Shown here one piece after another: positions 43,633-56,648 of a DNA stretch of 64,000 nucleotides (the first letter of the stretch is position 1; the number at the start of each line of letters is the position of its first letter). The translations under genes and the position numbers were made by a program. This stretch comes from Oenanthe sinensis (taxonomy: Eukaryota; Streptophyta; Magnoliopsida; Apiales; Apiaceae), in the NCBI GenBank assembly GCA_028671895.1, contig CM053800.1, positions 17,257,886-17,321,885 on the forward strand, written 5' to 3'. Under the pieces are notes generated by a model. It saw nothing but the letters and a program-made list of their open reading frames with translations, ran no database searches and was not told the origin of the DNA.

Positions 43633-43799
43633 GTGAAAAGACAATTTGAATAAATGTTTACAAGATAACAAGACTACCTATTTCACTCCAAAGGTTTCTG
43701 CAAAATAAGCATCTGTCTTAGCCTAAGCTTGCTCCTTTTTTTCTCTTTGAATGTCAACTATTGCTTCCAAGTACCTTACTTTTGCTACAATATCTTCAA

Positions 43800-45187
43800 T
43801 TAAGACAGAGCCTTTGAGATGATCTGCAACTGTTTGGAGAGAGATTCACGATAGTCTTTGATGAATCTAAACCTGATTTTGATTAGATTTCCACTTCTTG
43901 TTATGTATTCAATTCTGTCTATTTTCCTTAAGTAGTCATACTTTCCTTCTATCTCTTCATACTCTCTCCTCTTCTTCTCAGACATCAACCTCCATTTTTC
44001 AACCTTTTCAACTATCCTCTTTAACTTTCTAGCTAGGTACTCATCCAAATTTACTCTATAGAGTCTACTCTCGTAGCCTTTCTTGTCAAGGAGACGGAGT
44101 ACCCTTTTCGTGTGATGTGTACTGACCTTTCTTGTAGATTCATCATAAAAGAACTTATTTTCTTCTCCATCAACATCTGTGACCAAAATGGTGTCATCTC
44201 TAACTTCAACATTTATCATTCTATCTGCATCGAACTTCTTGAATCTGACTGTATTATGCATAAATTATGTGTCAACAGGTTCACTATTGAGTCCTTTCCC
44301 TTGAAGAGTAATCTGCTTCATATACTTTAATAGTCTCACTTCAATGAACCTAGTAGTTTCTTGAATTTTGTCTTTGATTCAAAATTAACTCTAACTTGTT
44401 GACAAGGCTTGAGTTTTGACACTTGATCTCCTTTCATCGTCTTCCTTATCATTTCATGAGCTGTTACTTTGTGCTAAAATATTTGAGGTAAATTTTTGAT
44501 GTTAGCTTTGAGGGTGTTGAAGCATTGACAGTTCCAGAAGCTATGGATTTTTTTGATGCAAGACCAACGAAGATTGTGCCCTGAGATTTGGAAGGGACAT
44601 TATCAATATTGTCATTGGCTTGTTGCCTATGACCATCTTTCTTAGTAGACTTCTTCTCCTTGCTCTCATTTACTTTATTATTCTTCTCAACATCTTTCTT
44701 TTTCTTTTCACCATCCTTATTTCTCCTTGAAGTTGTTCTTCCCATTTTCTTTCTTTTCTCCTCCTTCACATTATCTTCTTTCTTCTCCCCCTTAGGCTTA
44801 TGATCTTGTCTTACTAAGATTGAAGAGTATGTTGGTTCTATCAAGTTGGCATTTTAACTGTTAGAGCAAATCTTGTTAGAGTCATTATTGAAAGAAGTGC
44901 CTGAATAGTTGTCAGCTGAATAGTGACTGAGCTGAGAGTTGAACTCTAAATGAGGAGTTGGTAGTAACAACTTGTTTAATCTTTATCACATCTCCTACAA
45001 CTTTGTTAACATTGGTGTTCAGGGTTGCTTGAGACATCTCTATGTCTTTCATTGTCCTCTGTACAGAATTTAAAAATTCTTCCTTTACTCTTCCAGTTTT
45101 CTCTCTATCATTATAAAATGAGTTGACTTGGCAAGTGACAATTTCACGTATTAGAGCATCTTTAGGCAGCATATCAGCATGCCTATT
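43800..45187 (-). pseudogene. Element F ORF3 remnant
   Basis: Upstream to downstream on the minus strand: 45187-44912 (open, NRHADMLPKDALIREIVTCQ, then MKDIEMSQATLNTNVNKVVG with heptad spacing, ending at a stop); 44844-44464 (Lys/Glu-rich, many KKK and EKK runs); 44261-43800 (153 codons, charged and helical, with EKVEKWRLMSEKKRREYEEI). This order of coiled coil, lysine-rich segment and helical C-terminus before the polypurine tract matches ORF3 of elements C and D. Stops separate the blocks. The N-terminal domain is lost because element D starts at 45188. Assignment rests on position and layout more than residue identity. Confidence 0.6.
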
Positions 45188-45905
45188 TGTTAGGAATATA
45201 TTCATTTGATAATGTATAAAATACTAGAATATAGTCTAACATATTTTTATCTGTAATAGAATAAGTCTTTGTAGTCTCTGAATATTTAAACAATCAAATT
45301 CTGGTTAGTCCCTGTATAGTTATCAATATTATTTGTACTTAGAAGATTTTCAGAAAAAATATAACCAGAGTCTGGAAGTTAATCAGGGTTTATAGACCAT
45401 TAGAGTCTATAGTTTATCAGAGCCTGAAGAACATCAGAGTTTGTAAAGCTAAAGATAAATTTGGAAGGTGATCAGAGTAATGGAAAGTCTTCGAAGATAA
45501 ATGCAAATATATTGCAGATATGCCATGGGAAGGAAGAAGAGTTACATAAGGAAACTATCAGCTAATAAATAGGAATTTGTTTCTAATTAATTGTATTTGC
45601 TTTTATTAGTTGAAAGGCATCCATATATATAAACACTCTATGTAACCTAATTTATGTGTCGAGGTTTTTAGAGAAGAGATATAGAGAAAGTTGTTCTGAG
45701 AAACACATAGTAGCTACTTGGGTTTGTGTACACCCTAGGAGAGTTTGTATTTATTCATCAATAATACAAACAGTATTTTCTTCATACTTTATGTTTAATC
45801 TTTGTTATTTGTTCGAAGCTTAAATCTATTTTATTTTATTTTAAAACAGGCAAAAAGACAACAAAAGTATTCAACCCCCATTCTACTTATGTAATTGGGA
45901 AAACA
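45188..45905 (+). repeat. Element D left LTR
   Basis: Starts TGTTAGGAATATATTC and ends GGGAAAACA. It has CAGAGTCT-type words between 45360 and 45480, a TATA box TATATATAAA at 45624-45633, and the run TTCAACCCCC at about 45871. Confidence 0.85.
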
Positions 45906-45907
45906 AT

Positions 45908-45919
45908 TGGTATCAAAGC
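45908..45919 (+). other. Element D primer binding site
   Basis: TGGTATCAAAGC, identical to the variant site of element C. Confidence 0.85.
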
Positions 45920-45942
45920 CTAACGTTTAAAATTGATCAAAT

Positions 45943-47040
45943 ATGTCTTGAAACAAAGATGGCAATTCTAAGATTCCTATGCTCAAAAGGAATGAGTACA
46001 CCCACTGGAAGGTTAAGATGCTACACCATCTGGAGGCTACACACCCTGACTATCTTGACATGATTCATGATGAACCTTCCATGCCCTCAAGACTCGTTCC
46101 ACAAACCATTGTTGAAGGAAAGATCATTGGAGAGCACTTTATTGACAAATCAAAGGCTGAGTGGTCAAGGGAGGACAAGGAGAATGTCCTTACAGAGACA
46201 AAAGTTAAAAACTTTTTCTTTAACAGTTTGGACTCTGTTCTTACAAACTGTGTAATATCTTGCAAAACTGCTAAGGAGATGTGAACCAAACTTGAAGTGC
46301 ACTATGAAGGAACTAAAGATGTTAAGAAGAATGCAAGGTCTTTACTAATTTAGGATTAGGAGTACTTTGAAGCAAAATCTGAAAAGACTATCACTGAGAT
46401 GTATGATAGGTTCACCAAACTTCTGAATGAGATGGCTATACTTGGTAAAGTATATGATTCTGAAGACACAAACACCAAGTTTCTGAGAGCCCTTCCTGAA
46501 GAGTGGGACAACAAAATAACTACTATAAGGGAATCTAGAGACTTAGATGAAATCTCTTTGGAAGAACTGTATGGTAGACTCAAGACTTATGATTTAGAGA
46601 TGAAACAGAGAAAGAACAAGAAAGCTGGAAAAGAAAAATATGTGGCACTCTTGAAGGAGTCTGAAAAAGAATAATGGGAAGAACCCAAAGAATCAAGAGT
46701 CAAAGAATTTAAGAAGAAGGGTAAAAGTGTTGTTGAATCAAAGTCTACTGACACAGACTTTGATTCTGATAATGAGATATATAAGAGTCAAATAATGACT
46801 ATGTTTGCTAAGAACTTCAAAAGAATTAAATTCAATAAAAGAACTGAAAAATTTAGCTAAAGGCTAGCATTCAAGAAGGAAGATGAAAAGTTGAAAAGGA
46901 TAAAAGCACCATAATCAAGCTTGACAAGGCAAAGGTCAAGTGTTTCAATGTAGGAATATTTGGGCTCTTTGCTAGTGAATGCAGAAAAGTAAAAAGTCAA
47001 GGCAAAGGAAAGGCACTTCTCTCAACAAGAAAGGATTGGG
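45943..47040 (+). pseudogene. Element D gag, broken
   Basis: The start ATG is 23 bp after the primer site; the third codon is TGA where the family has Trp. The frame continues KIPMLKRNEYTHWKVKM, SKAEWSREDKENV, a stop at 46282, MYDRFTKLLNEMAILGKVYD, LRALPEEWDNKITTIRESRD, LEELYGRLKTYDLEM, then a lysine-rich stretch. The zinc knuckle near 46937 reads C-F-N-V and lacks the second Cys and the His. Several further stops are present. It aligns with gag of element C throughout. Confidence 0.85.
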
Positions 47041-48120
47041 CAGATTCAAGTTCATAGGATGAAATATATTATGAAAATCCTGCCCTAATGGAAGTCTCCT
47101 AAAAAAATTCAGAATCTCCCACATGATCTTCATCTCCTAAGACTCAAGTATCAATGATAGGTTATTAGAAGAAAACATAACCCTAATGAGTAGGAATAAC
47201 CACATAGAGTCTGGATTAGTTCTTATGGAACAATACAAAAAGGATTTTGAGAAGAATAAACACAACCATGCTGAAATCTTAAAAGTGTATGATTATGTTA
47301 GAAAAGAACTAGAAGAGGAAAGGCTTAAGTTCAAAGTGTGGACAGACTCTGGTACAAAGGTCCATGAAATTCTCAATGAGCAAAATATGTGTCAAATTGT
47401 TGGTCTAAGCTATGACAAGAGTCAAGAAAAAAGATCTGTTGCTGAGAATGATAAAAATAGAGAAGCTAGCCAATCTGGTCAGACTAAGGATATAAAAACC
47501 TTCACTCTCGTCAAGTTTGTGACATCTGAAGTGAATTCTAATGACACAAACCCATCTCCTAATGATGTCTCCAGGGATAATAAATACACTGATAAAACAG
47601 GAGTGCAAAAATCCTTGAAGAATGTGAACATAGTTTTTCTATCCACGTCTAAATTGAAAGAAAAGTTAGTTTACCAGAGTCTAGCAAGACTAGGAGATAT
47701 AGGAATGGAAAATATGGCATTAACAAAGCCAACAACAATAAAAAAGATCATAATGCTCCTAGAGAGAAATGCTGGAATCCACAACCATCTTGCTCTATAC
47801 TGTAAAACAAAGATTGAGAAGAAGTCAGAGTCTATACCACCTTAGACTCTAACTAGTCACTACATCCCACAGAAACCTTATTATCACCGTGGTAGTATAT
47901 TTCATTCTATTTATATGTGTAGGGATTATCATGATTTGTATTACAATTTTTAGGAGCTAAAATCTTCTATTGATAAAATTTGGTGTGACACTGTTATGAC
48001 TCCACCAGAGTCTAAGGCAACAAAGGAGACAGGTAAATCCAAAGTGAAAAATAATAAGCCTGTTTCACCTACAGTTAGTAAGAAAGGATCCAAAACAGTT
48101 TGGGTCCTCAAAATATCTAA
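47041..48120 (+). pseudogene. Element D gag-pol linker
   Basis: The best open part is 47186-47845 (219 codons): a coiled-coil-like MEQYKKDFEKNKHNHAEILK start, a Ser/Asp/Asn-rich middle and a basic end. It matches in position the linkers of B and C. CAGAGTCTA words occur in the coding sequence near 47827 and 48006, where they encode Ser/Glu/Leu. Confidence 0.6.
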
Positions 48121-48711
48121 CTAGTTGATATATGTATACATGGAAATAGAGTGAAGAAAATATCCCTATTCCTGGACAGTGGATGATCAAGATACATGAC
48201 TGGAAAGAAATCCCTGCTTACAGACTTTGTGGAGATGGTTGGCCCAGAAGTATCCTTTGGAGATGGCAACAAAGGACAAACACTGAGATATGGCAAGATT
48301 GTACTTGGAAATGTCATCATTGATGAAGTAGCTCTAGTTGATGGCTTGAAACATAACTTAATAAGCATAAGTCAACTTGGAAATAAACGTTACCATACTG
48401 GCTTTGACAACAAAAAGTGCCTTGTGACTCATAAAGAAACAGGCATTTTGGTTTTCAAAGGGCACAGACATGGTAACATATATAAAGCCATCGTGGAGGA
48501 TTTCATTAACAATGAAGTCACATGTCTATATAACAAGGCCTCAACTGAAGAAAGCTGGAAATGGCACAAGAAACTGTCACACATCAATTTCAAAACACTC
48601 AACAAGTTAGTGAAACAGAGTCTTGTGAGAGGACTACCACAAGTTGACTTTGTGCAAAATGGACTTTGTGAAGCATGTCAACTTGGAAAGCAAAGGAAAA
48701 CCTCCTTCTAG
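48121..48711 (+). pseudogene. Element D protease and gag-pre-integrase
   Basis: The protease signature reads LDSG, then TGA (48184-48186), then SRYMTG. The frame then gives SFGDGNKGQTLRYGKI, GLKHNLISISQLGN and the gag-pre-integrase motif WKWHKKLSHINFKTLNKLV. A TAG at 48709-48711 ends the open stretch. Catalytic Asp is present but the frame is interrupted right beside it. Confidence 0.85.
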
Positions 48712-49594
48712 AGTAAGACAACAAACACCATTTCTGAACCCTTTTATCTATTACACTTTGATTTATTTGGTCCAGTAAATATGATGTCAATTAATAAAAT
48801 GAAATATTCTCTTGTCATTGTAGATGATTTTATAAGATTCACATAGGTTTTCCTTCTGCATTCAAAGGATGAAGCTCTACAACACATAATAGACCATATC
48901 ACTTTTCTAGGAACAAAATCAAATAATACAGTTAGAGTTCTAAGGAGTGACAATGGTACTGAATTCAAGAATTCTATCATGGAGGAATACTGTGCATCAA
49001 AGGGAATTACTCAACAATTTTTTGCACTAGGAACACCCCAATAAAATGGAGTTGTGGAGAGAAAGAATAGAACACTCGTAGAATCTGCCAGAATAATGTT
49101 GACAGAGTTTAAACTACCAGTATATTTTTGGTCTGAGGCAATGAGTACAACATATTTCACTAAAAATTGTACATTGATTAATATGCATGGAAAGACTCCC
49201 TATGAAATGGTGAAGAACAAGAAGCCAAGTGTGAAATACTTTCATATATTTGGATGCAAATGTTTTGTACTGAAAGTACACCCTAAAAATCTAAGTAAAT
49301 TTGAAGCCAAGGCTGATGAAGTAATCTTTCTTGGATATGCATCTAATAACCAGAATTGTTATGGAATCTATTCATGTTGCATTTGATGACAAAAATATTG
49401 CAGGATTGCAGGATGAATTAGAGTCTACAATACTGAAATTTGAAAATCTTAAATGTTCTGAGATAGAAGAAGATGATGACGATGAAGAGTGTCAAACTAA
49501 TCCTGAAATAAAACAGGAACATGCACACTCTGAGGGGGAGCCAGGAAATTCATCTCCAATCAACTCAGAGTCTAACAGTTCAGGGTCTATCTAG
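48712..49594 (+). pseudogene. Element D integrase
   Basis: The integrase core is recognisable as FDLFGPVNMMS, DNGTEFKNSIMEEY and GVVERKNRTLVESARIM, so the three catalytic acidic positions survive. In-frame stops occur at 48844 (for Trp) and 49042 (for Gln). It ends in an acidic, Ser-rich linker (EIEEDDDDEE) with a frameshift near 49380. Confidence 0.85.
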
Positions 49595-49699
49595 ACAGAG
49601 TCTAGAAAAAAAAATCATGTTTTTCAGAGTCTAACTCATGAAGGTCTAGATCAGACAACTCTGAATCATTTTCAGAGTCAAGTAATTCAGGGGGAGCCT

Positions 49700-51418
49700 C
49701 TTCATTTGAATTTCACTCACATACTGGAAATGTCATTGATTTAGGGGGAGCTTCAAGTTCAAGAATCAATCTTCCACAAGCTAGAAAATGGGCAAGGGAT
49801 CACACTCCTGATTTGATAATTGGTGATCTTGAGAGTGGTGTACAGACTAGAACAACCACTCAAAATGAAAGTCTTTATAGTCGTTTTCTCTCAAAGAATG
49901 AACCCAAGAAAATTGAGGAGGCTTTGCATGACCCTAATTGGATTATTACAATGCAAGAGTAATTGAATGAATTTGAGAGAAATAAAGTGTGCAAACTTGT
50001 ACCAAGACCCAGAAATAGATCAATTATTGGTATAAAATGGGTGTTCAGAAACAAACTTGATGAGAATGGAACTGTGATTAGAAACAAAGTAAGGCTAATT
50101 GCAAAAGGATACTCTCAGGAGGAAGGAATTGACTATGATAAAACTTTTATACCAGTAGCAAGATTGGAAGCTATCAGAATGTTTCTTGGATTTGCAGCTC
50201 ATTCAAAATTCAAGGTGTATCAAATGAATGTGAAAAATGTCTTCTTGAATGGAAAATTAGAAGAAGAAGTCTATGTAGAGGAACCACCAGGCTTTGTTGA
50301 TACAAAGTTTCCTGATCATGTTTACAGGTTAGACAAGGGACTGTATGGATTGAAACAAACACCTAGATCATGGTATGAAACTCTATCAAAATTTCTTCTT
50401 GAAAATGGTTTCATTAGAGGTGCCATTGACAAAATTTTCTTTATTAGAAAAGATAAAGGTGATATTTTGCTTGTCCAAATTTATGTTGATGATATTATAT
50501 TTGGTTCTACTAATGAAAAACTCTATGAAAAGTTTAGCAAACTAATGCAGTTAAATTATGAAATGAGCATGATGGAAGAGTTGAACTTCATTTTGAGACT
50601 TCAAGTTAAACAAACTGATGATGAGAATTTTATCATTCAATCAATGTATGTTAAAGAACTATTGAAGAAGTTTGATATGCAAGATTGTGCAACTGCCAAA
50701 ACCAGGTCAACAACCACTAAGCTAGACTCTGACCCAAAGGGTAAGAAAGTTGACAACACTAGCTATAAACGTATCATTGGCTCATTATTATATTTAACTA
50801 CCAGCAGACCAGATATAATGTTTGTAACATGCCTGTGTGCTAGATTTCAGACTAACCCTAGAGAATCATATTTGATAGCTGTGAAAAGAATTTTTAGATA
50901 TCTCGAGGGTGCACAAACTCTTGGACTTTGGTATCCTAGAGAGTCTGATTTTTCATTAATTGACTATTCAGACTCTTATTATGTAGGATGCAAAGTTGAG
51001 AGGAAAAGAACAACAGACCAATGCCAATTTCTTCGCAACATGTTGATTTCTTTGTTTAGCAAGAAACAACAAACAATATCAACCTCAACAACTGAGTTTG
51101 AATATATAGCAGCTGGAAGTTGTGCTCAAATTATGTGGATGAGAAAACAGTTACATAATTATGGACTAATATTTTCAAATATATCTATGTATTGTGATAA
51201 TACTAGTGCTATTAAAATTACCGAGAATCCAGTTCAACATTCTAGAACAAAGCACATTGATGAAATGTATCATTTTATTAGAGAACATGTTGAAAATGGT
51301 ACTGTTGAACTTCATTATGTTCCACCTGACAGATAGATTGCAGACATTTTAACAAAACCACTTAATGATTCTACATTTCTCAAACTTGTAGGTGAATTAG
51401 AGATGTTAAATATGTAAG
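49700..51418 (+). pseudogene. Element D reverse transcriptase and RNase H
   Basis: After a stop at 49960 a 457-codon open frame runs to 51336. It contains IGIKWVFRNKLDENG, YVDDIIFGSTN and the RNase H blocks DYSDSYYVG, STSTTEFEYIAAG and CDNTSAI. The first catalytic Asp of reverse transcriptase is Asn (YQMNVKNVF, codon AAT at 50227), so the enzyme would be inactive. In RNase H the second Asp of the YTDSDYAG motif is Tyr. A TAG at 51334 precedes the final IADILTKPL block. Confidence 0.9.
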
Positions 51419-51519
51419 TGATCAATCATTACAAAAAGCAAGGTATGTACTTTAATTATAGTTCCTGATTTATCAAACTATAATTTGTTATTGTAAAAAT
51501 TTTGAGGTACTTTATCTTG

Positions 51520-51660
51520 ACATAGTCTAACCTCTAGACTCTGACGGGTCTATAGACTCTGAGAGACTATAGACTTTGAAGGTTTAGACACTTAGACTCG
51601 AAAACTGTTAAAATTCACACATGCAGACTCTGATTATTTTTGAACCGTTCAAATGACAGG
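51520..51660. repeat. AGACTCTG repeats between pol and ORF3 of element D
   Basis: Within about 120 bp there are CTAGACTCTGACGG, TATAGACTCTGAG, GACTATAGACTTTG, TTAGACTCGA and GCAGACTCTGATT. This is the inverse of the CAGAGTCT word that fills the LTRs. The position matches that of the palindromes of element C at 18411-18660. Confidence 0.8.
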
Positions 51661-51829
51661 AAATATGAGGTAACAATTACTTTTTATGGGTTACAGGTTG
51701 TAGACTCGTGTGTATTGTATGCAAGTTTAACATAATATAAATTTTACATACAATTAACTCACTTGTTTATTTCAATCTGTTTTCTATGGAAAAACTTACT
51801 TATAGCGCTTCTCAAGAACCTATATTTTA

Positions 51830-54800
51830 TTGATAAGAATTTTCTTTACTTTCGGTTCAAATACTTCAATGGTTGTTGTTTCTACCGTCATGAGGGGATA
51901 TAAGGCAATTGCATTCACCTTTGGGGATTTTGAGTTCATGACAACAAACCATGTTGCAGCCCTTGGAGACAAGAATGGCGTAGATGCAGACTACTATCCA
52001 TTGATGGATTTTTTGGAACAAAGTGAGCTTAGTTATGTGTTGAAAGCATCTCCTGTTATTCACATGGATGATGTCTCACAGGATTGGAGCTCTGCTAAGG
52101 TTGTTGATCCTACTCAGGATCAACCATGTAAAATTATGTTTACCTTTGGTGATACTACATTTGATGTTACTGCTGATGTTTTCAATTCTGTGTTTAAATT
52201 ACCATTGAAACAAACTTTTATGAAACTGTTGATGATTCTGAAATCAAGAGCATGCTTAAATCATTAAGTTACACTGCTAGCACTGACAACATGTGTAAGT
52301 TAACTAGGCCTTATTTGATAAAAGAATGGTCATTTTTCTTTGATCAAATTGCAAAATGTTTTACTCATAAGTGTGGTGGTTTTGATGCTATTACATTTAT
52401 CACTTATCAAATTGGCCACAGTTTCCTATTTGATAAAGGATCAACATTGGTGATATGTTGCTCACTCAAATGGGAGCTAAATTAAACAATGTCCAAGACG
52501 GGAGGAAGAAAGTCTATTATCATAGATTTCTTATGATTCTCCTCAATCACTTCATTCCTAACATGTCAACTAGGTTGGTAGATGATTGTTGTGTGCAGAC
52601 ATACAAATAGCAAAGGAGAATTTTCTCTGACATCAAGAGAATTAATGAGAAGAAGGGAACCAACCTTCCTGCCATGGTGTATCCACAGGTAATACATGTA
52701 AAAATATCAACCTACAAACCTTCTATCTATAATTCTTCTTTCTTTGGAGGTGAAATGATACAGGAACAAATTATGAAGAGTCCCCCTATACCTACCCAAA
52801 TAGCTAAATCCCCTTCCTCCAAATAATCTCACAAATCCAAATCTAAAAAGAAACCAACCTCTGTTGTATCTCAAAAGACATCAGTTGTAAAGAGGAGGAG
52901 ATTGATACAAACCAGGCTTATAGATGAGCAAAGTGATGAGGAGCTCAACCCCTTAGAGAAGCAGATTGTTGAAGGGGAGCTCTACTAAATGAAGGTCATG
53001 ATGCACCTGATTCTATCTTAAAAGCCAAGACTGTAGACTCTCCACAGGTTATAGTCTCTGAAAAACCTAGGGATGTACCTCAGGATTCTTAACTTTAGTC
53101 TCTTGAGAAATCTTTTGCTAAGAAGTACAAGAGGTTGATGAAGGCTTATTCTACACAAATATACAAGCCTATTATTGGTATTAATCCTGTTTTACAGGAA
53201 ACAGTTGCTCCCAAGGCTCCTGCAGAGCCAGATTCTGAAAGCAAGAAAACTCCTGAACAAGTGTCTAATGTTGAGTCAGAGTCTAGATTGCATTCAGACT
53301 CTGATCATGACACATTTTGGGAAGAAATGCCAAAGGAAGCAGCCTCAAGTATTATAGAGTCTATAATTGTTCCAACTGATGAGGTGCTTATCTTTCTATA
53401 TCCTTTGGTAGAATCAATTGAAGATCAAGAATCATTCAAGACACAACAACAAGTCTTGGATCTTCTCCCGATATATGATGCCCTAAGGAAGATAATGGAG
53501 ATGGAGTTACTTATGTCTGCACAAGACATGTGGTTCACTATCTTGTCCATAATATAGGTACAACTATCAATAAATACATATATCCAACCTATCATAGTAG
53601 AATGGATCAATTCAAGGGTATATACTTTTAAAAATTGAGAAGGGAACTGCAGGAACTCTTCAATCTCAAAGATGCCCAGACAATCAATGCAATCCATAAA
53701 AAGGCTTTTCATCACAATTTGGATGCATTTATTATTGAAGAACAACAGGAGGAAGAAGATGCTGGAAGGAAGTTGGAAGAGGGCACTAGTGCACCAGTGG
53801 TGACTAGTGACAAAGGTGATCAGTCTGCCTCACCCACACAAGAACCACATAGTCAGAGGTTTGGTGATAATGGGGCATGGGAGCATGTTGATAGTCCCTC
53901 TTTGACAACTCAACAAATTATTGATGAGAACCCCAATGATATGGGAGGACAGACTCTGATGGATGCTCATAAAAAAATTCAATAATTTATTCTATCAGAG
54001 TCTATCCACTTTGAGGGGAATCTCATGCACTAATAGTCAAAGATGGTGGCACTCAGACTCTGGCTTCTAATGAAGTAATACTAAAGCAGTCAGAGTCTAA
54101 AATATTCCCTTAGACTGGAATACTGGAGCCAACAGACTCTGAAAAGAAAGAAGAAGCTAGTTAGGGTTTAGAGTCTGTTACTGCTTACCCCTTGGTGGAA
54201 CCCCTAGCCTTCAGACAATTGAAGGGTTTCCCCTCTATCAAAGCGGTTCAGGTATAGAAGCATCCCTTACTTCTCTCACACCCTCTTTTGTAGGATATTT
54301 GCGTGCACCCTCCTAAATGAGTAAAAAAGATGAAAATGAGAGGCTGACACTAGTCCAGGTAAAATGAGAGGTAGAAAAGGCTGTAGAGAGTCAGAGTGAG
54401 AATGAGAAAGTTTGTGCCCAACTCCACTGTGAGAACGAGAGTCTAGGGTATCCTGAACCTAGTTTTACTTATTGGGATAAAGATTTTCTCAAAAGTTGGA
54501 CCAATGAATTGGGGAAAAGGATAGATGAAAGCTCATTTATACTAATTATGCATATTGGTAAGAAGGAGGAAGCTCTAGCTGCTCAGAAATCATTCACACA
54601 TAGACCACAACTTCATTAAGTGGATTCTCTAGATATGAGAGCAGACAGAGTTATGGAGGCTTTGGTGGCTGCACCACATATTTAATCTGACACTACAGAG
54701 TCAGGCGAACCAATCCTTATCATGCCTATCTAGGCTAGGCTTCCAGAGTCTGATCACTCTAATGAGGAGTCAGAGTCTATAGTCCCTTTTGTAGTTTCAG

Positions 54801-56519
54801 AGTCTACTCCACCACCAGAGTCTACACATCCTGTTATAAAGTTGGAGCCGGATAATGCTGTGACTGATGATTCTACTTCTGAAGATGAATCTGGGGGTGA
54901 ATCCATCTTTCATTTACTTTGATCAAGTTTTTTCTCTCTCTTGGGAAACAACACAGGCCAGGGGCATTGATGATTTTGACACTTTTAAGTGCATTCTAGC
55001 TATTCATCAATCTGAAAGACTTCAAGCCTTTCATAAGAAATCTGTTGTTCAAGAACATGGTCATTATCTTGATGAGGAACAAGATGCTTCTCTCATTCAA
55101 GAAAGCAAGGATATAGTAGGTGATAAGCAAGCAGCCAGGGAAAATATTGTAAATCAATTGACTGATGTAGTCAAAAATATTTCACATATCACTACCAATT
55201 TGATTAAGGTTGACACCACAACTACTCTTCTTAAAACAAAGTTTGAATCTTTAAATTATATTCAATAAACTAAGGATGCTACTGTAAAGGCATCTTTAGC
55301 TGATTTCAAGGCAACACAAACTACTCTTCAAAATGATGTCAATTCCCTTACTGCCAAAGTTGATTCTGTGATTACTGGGCCAACATCTCCTCCGTACTGG
55401 AATAAATTTTTTTGGCTGTCATAGGTGGTGATGATGTCAAAAAAGGGGAGAAAAAAGAAGTTGAGAGTACAAGGAGTAATAAAGATGATGCTTGCAAGGA
55501 TGACAAGTCAAGGGGATTTAAAAGGATGAGAGATGGTGACGATGATGAAGCTGGTGATTGTTCTCATGGTCCTAGGGGTCCTTGTGATGTGCAACAAAAG
55601 AAGTATAGAGTGTTTGTTAAAACACAATCTCAGACACACTAGTTAGGGACTGGAAATGGGAAATCAGAGACTAAGCCAGACTAGAATGAACAAAAGTCTC
55701 AGATGAACAAAAGAAGGAACAAGTCAAGGAGCCAAGCTATTGGAAGTGTAGTCAAACCAATACATAATTGAGAGCTAGAAGAACAACTTGGCTTGGAGGT
55801 ATTTCAACATCTGACATTGGCAAGACTACTACTCTAGAACCGATTCACAATCTCTTACAGATACAATTTGAAAAACTCACTCAAAAATACTTTAACAAAG
55901 TGGTGTCTGCTCAAATTGTGTACAACATTTTTGAAAGAAAGTTTCCAGGAGGACATGGTGGAACTGAAAAAGTGAAAACTGAGATGCTGGTATATTTTCT
56001 AAATGGAGGAACTGTAAGGTGGATAAGTCAACAAAATTTCATATTCTTCAAGAAGGCCGAGGAGTTGCAATATATCAGATTTCTTCTGTCAATAGTAGCT
56101 AAGGTGAATAAGAGTAGGAGAGAAGTGACAAATAAATAGTTCATAGAGATTGATAGGAAGCTGACTCTGCATAGAGAGGAAAATAAGCTGATGAACAAAT
56201 TTTCTCTAAAATATGTTGATACGGAAGGAAAGGATCAAGAGATGTCTCTAGAAGTAAAAAAGATTAAATTCTAAGAAGGTGTAGGTCACTACTTTGGGTT
56301 TCAACCTATGGAAGGGAAGATTAATGTTTTGATGCTTAAAGACTTAAAAGAACAAGAATGCAGTTCAAATGATATAAGAGTGGCTTACTGTCAAATCAAA
56401 TGTGAAAATGAAGAGATGATCAAATTGAAGAAGTTTATTGGTGAATCTCTAGCTATTATGGAGGAGAAAATGTTGAAGTCATTTCTGAGAAACAACACAA
56501 CTTTTGAGAAGATAAATTG
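51830..56519 (+). pseudogene. Element D ORF3, broken
   Basis: A long third reading frame in several pieces. The N-terminal domain (52127-52560, across one frameshift) has MFTFGDTTFDVTADVFNSVF, LIKEWSFFFDQIAKCF, ITYQIGHSFLFDKG and YHRFLMILLN, each aligning with ORF3 of element C in the same order. Then come a Ser/Glu/Pro-rich region full of CAGAGTCT words (53040-54850), a coiled-coil-like part (55060-55400), a Lys/Asp-rich patch (about 55430-55580) and a helical charged C-terminus ending EKIN at 56519. Several stops and shifts are present. The start at 51830 or 51869 cannot be decided. Function unknown. Confidence 0.75.
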
Positions 56520-56648
56520 ATAAGTAATTCTTTGTTCCTTGTAAATTATTTAAGTACTGTTCTAGATTAATTATTTCATTCTTTAGTTTTGACATCATCA
56601 AAACTTGATTTATGCTTACATTTTTATAAAGCATAAATATGGGGATAT

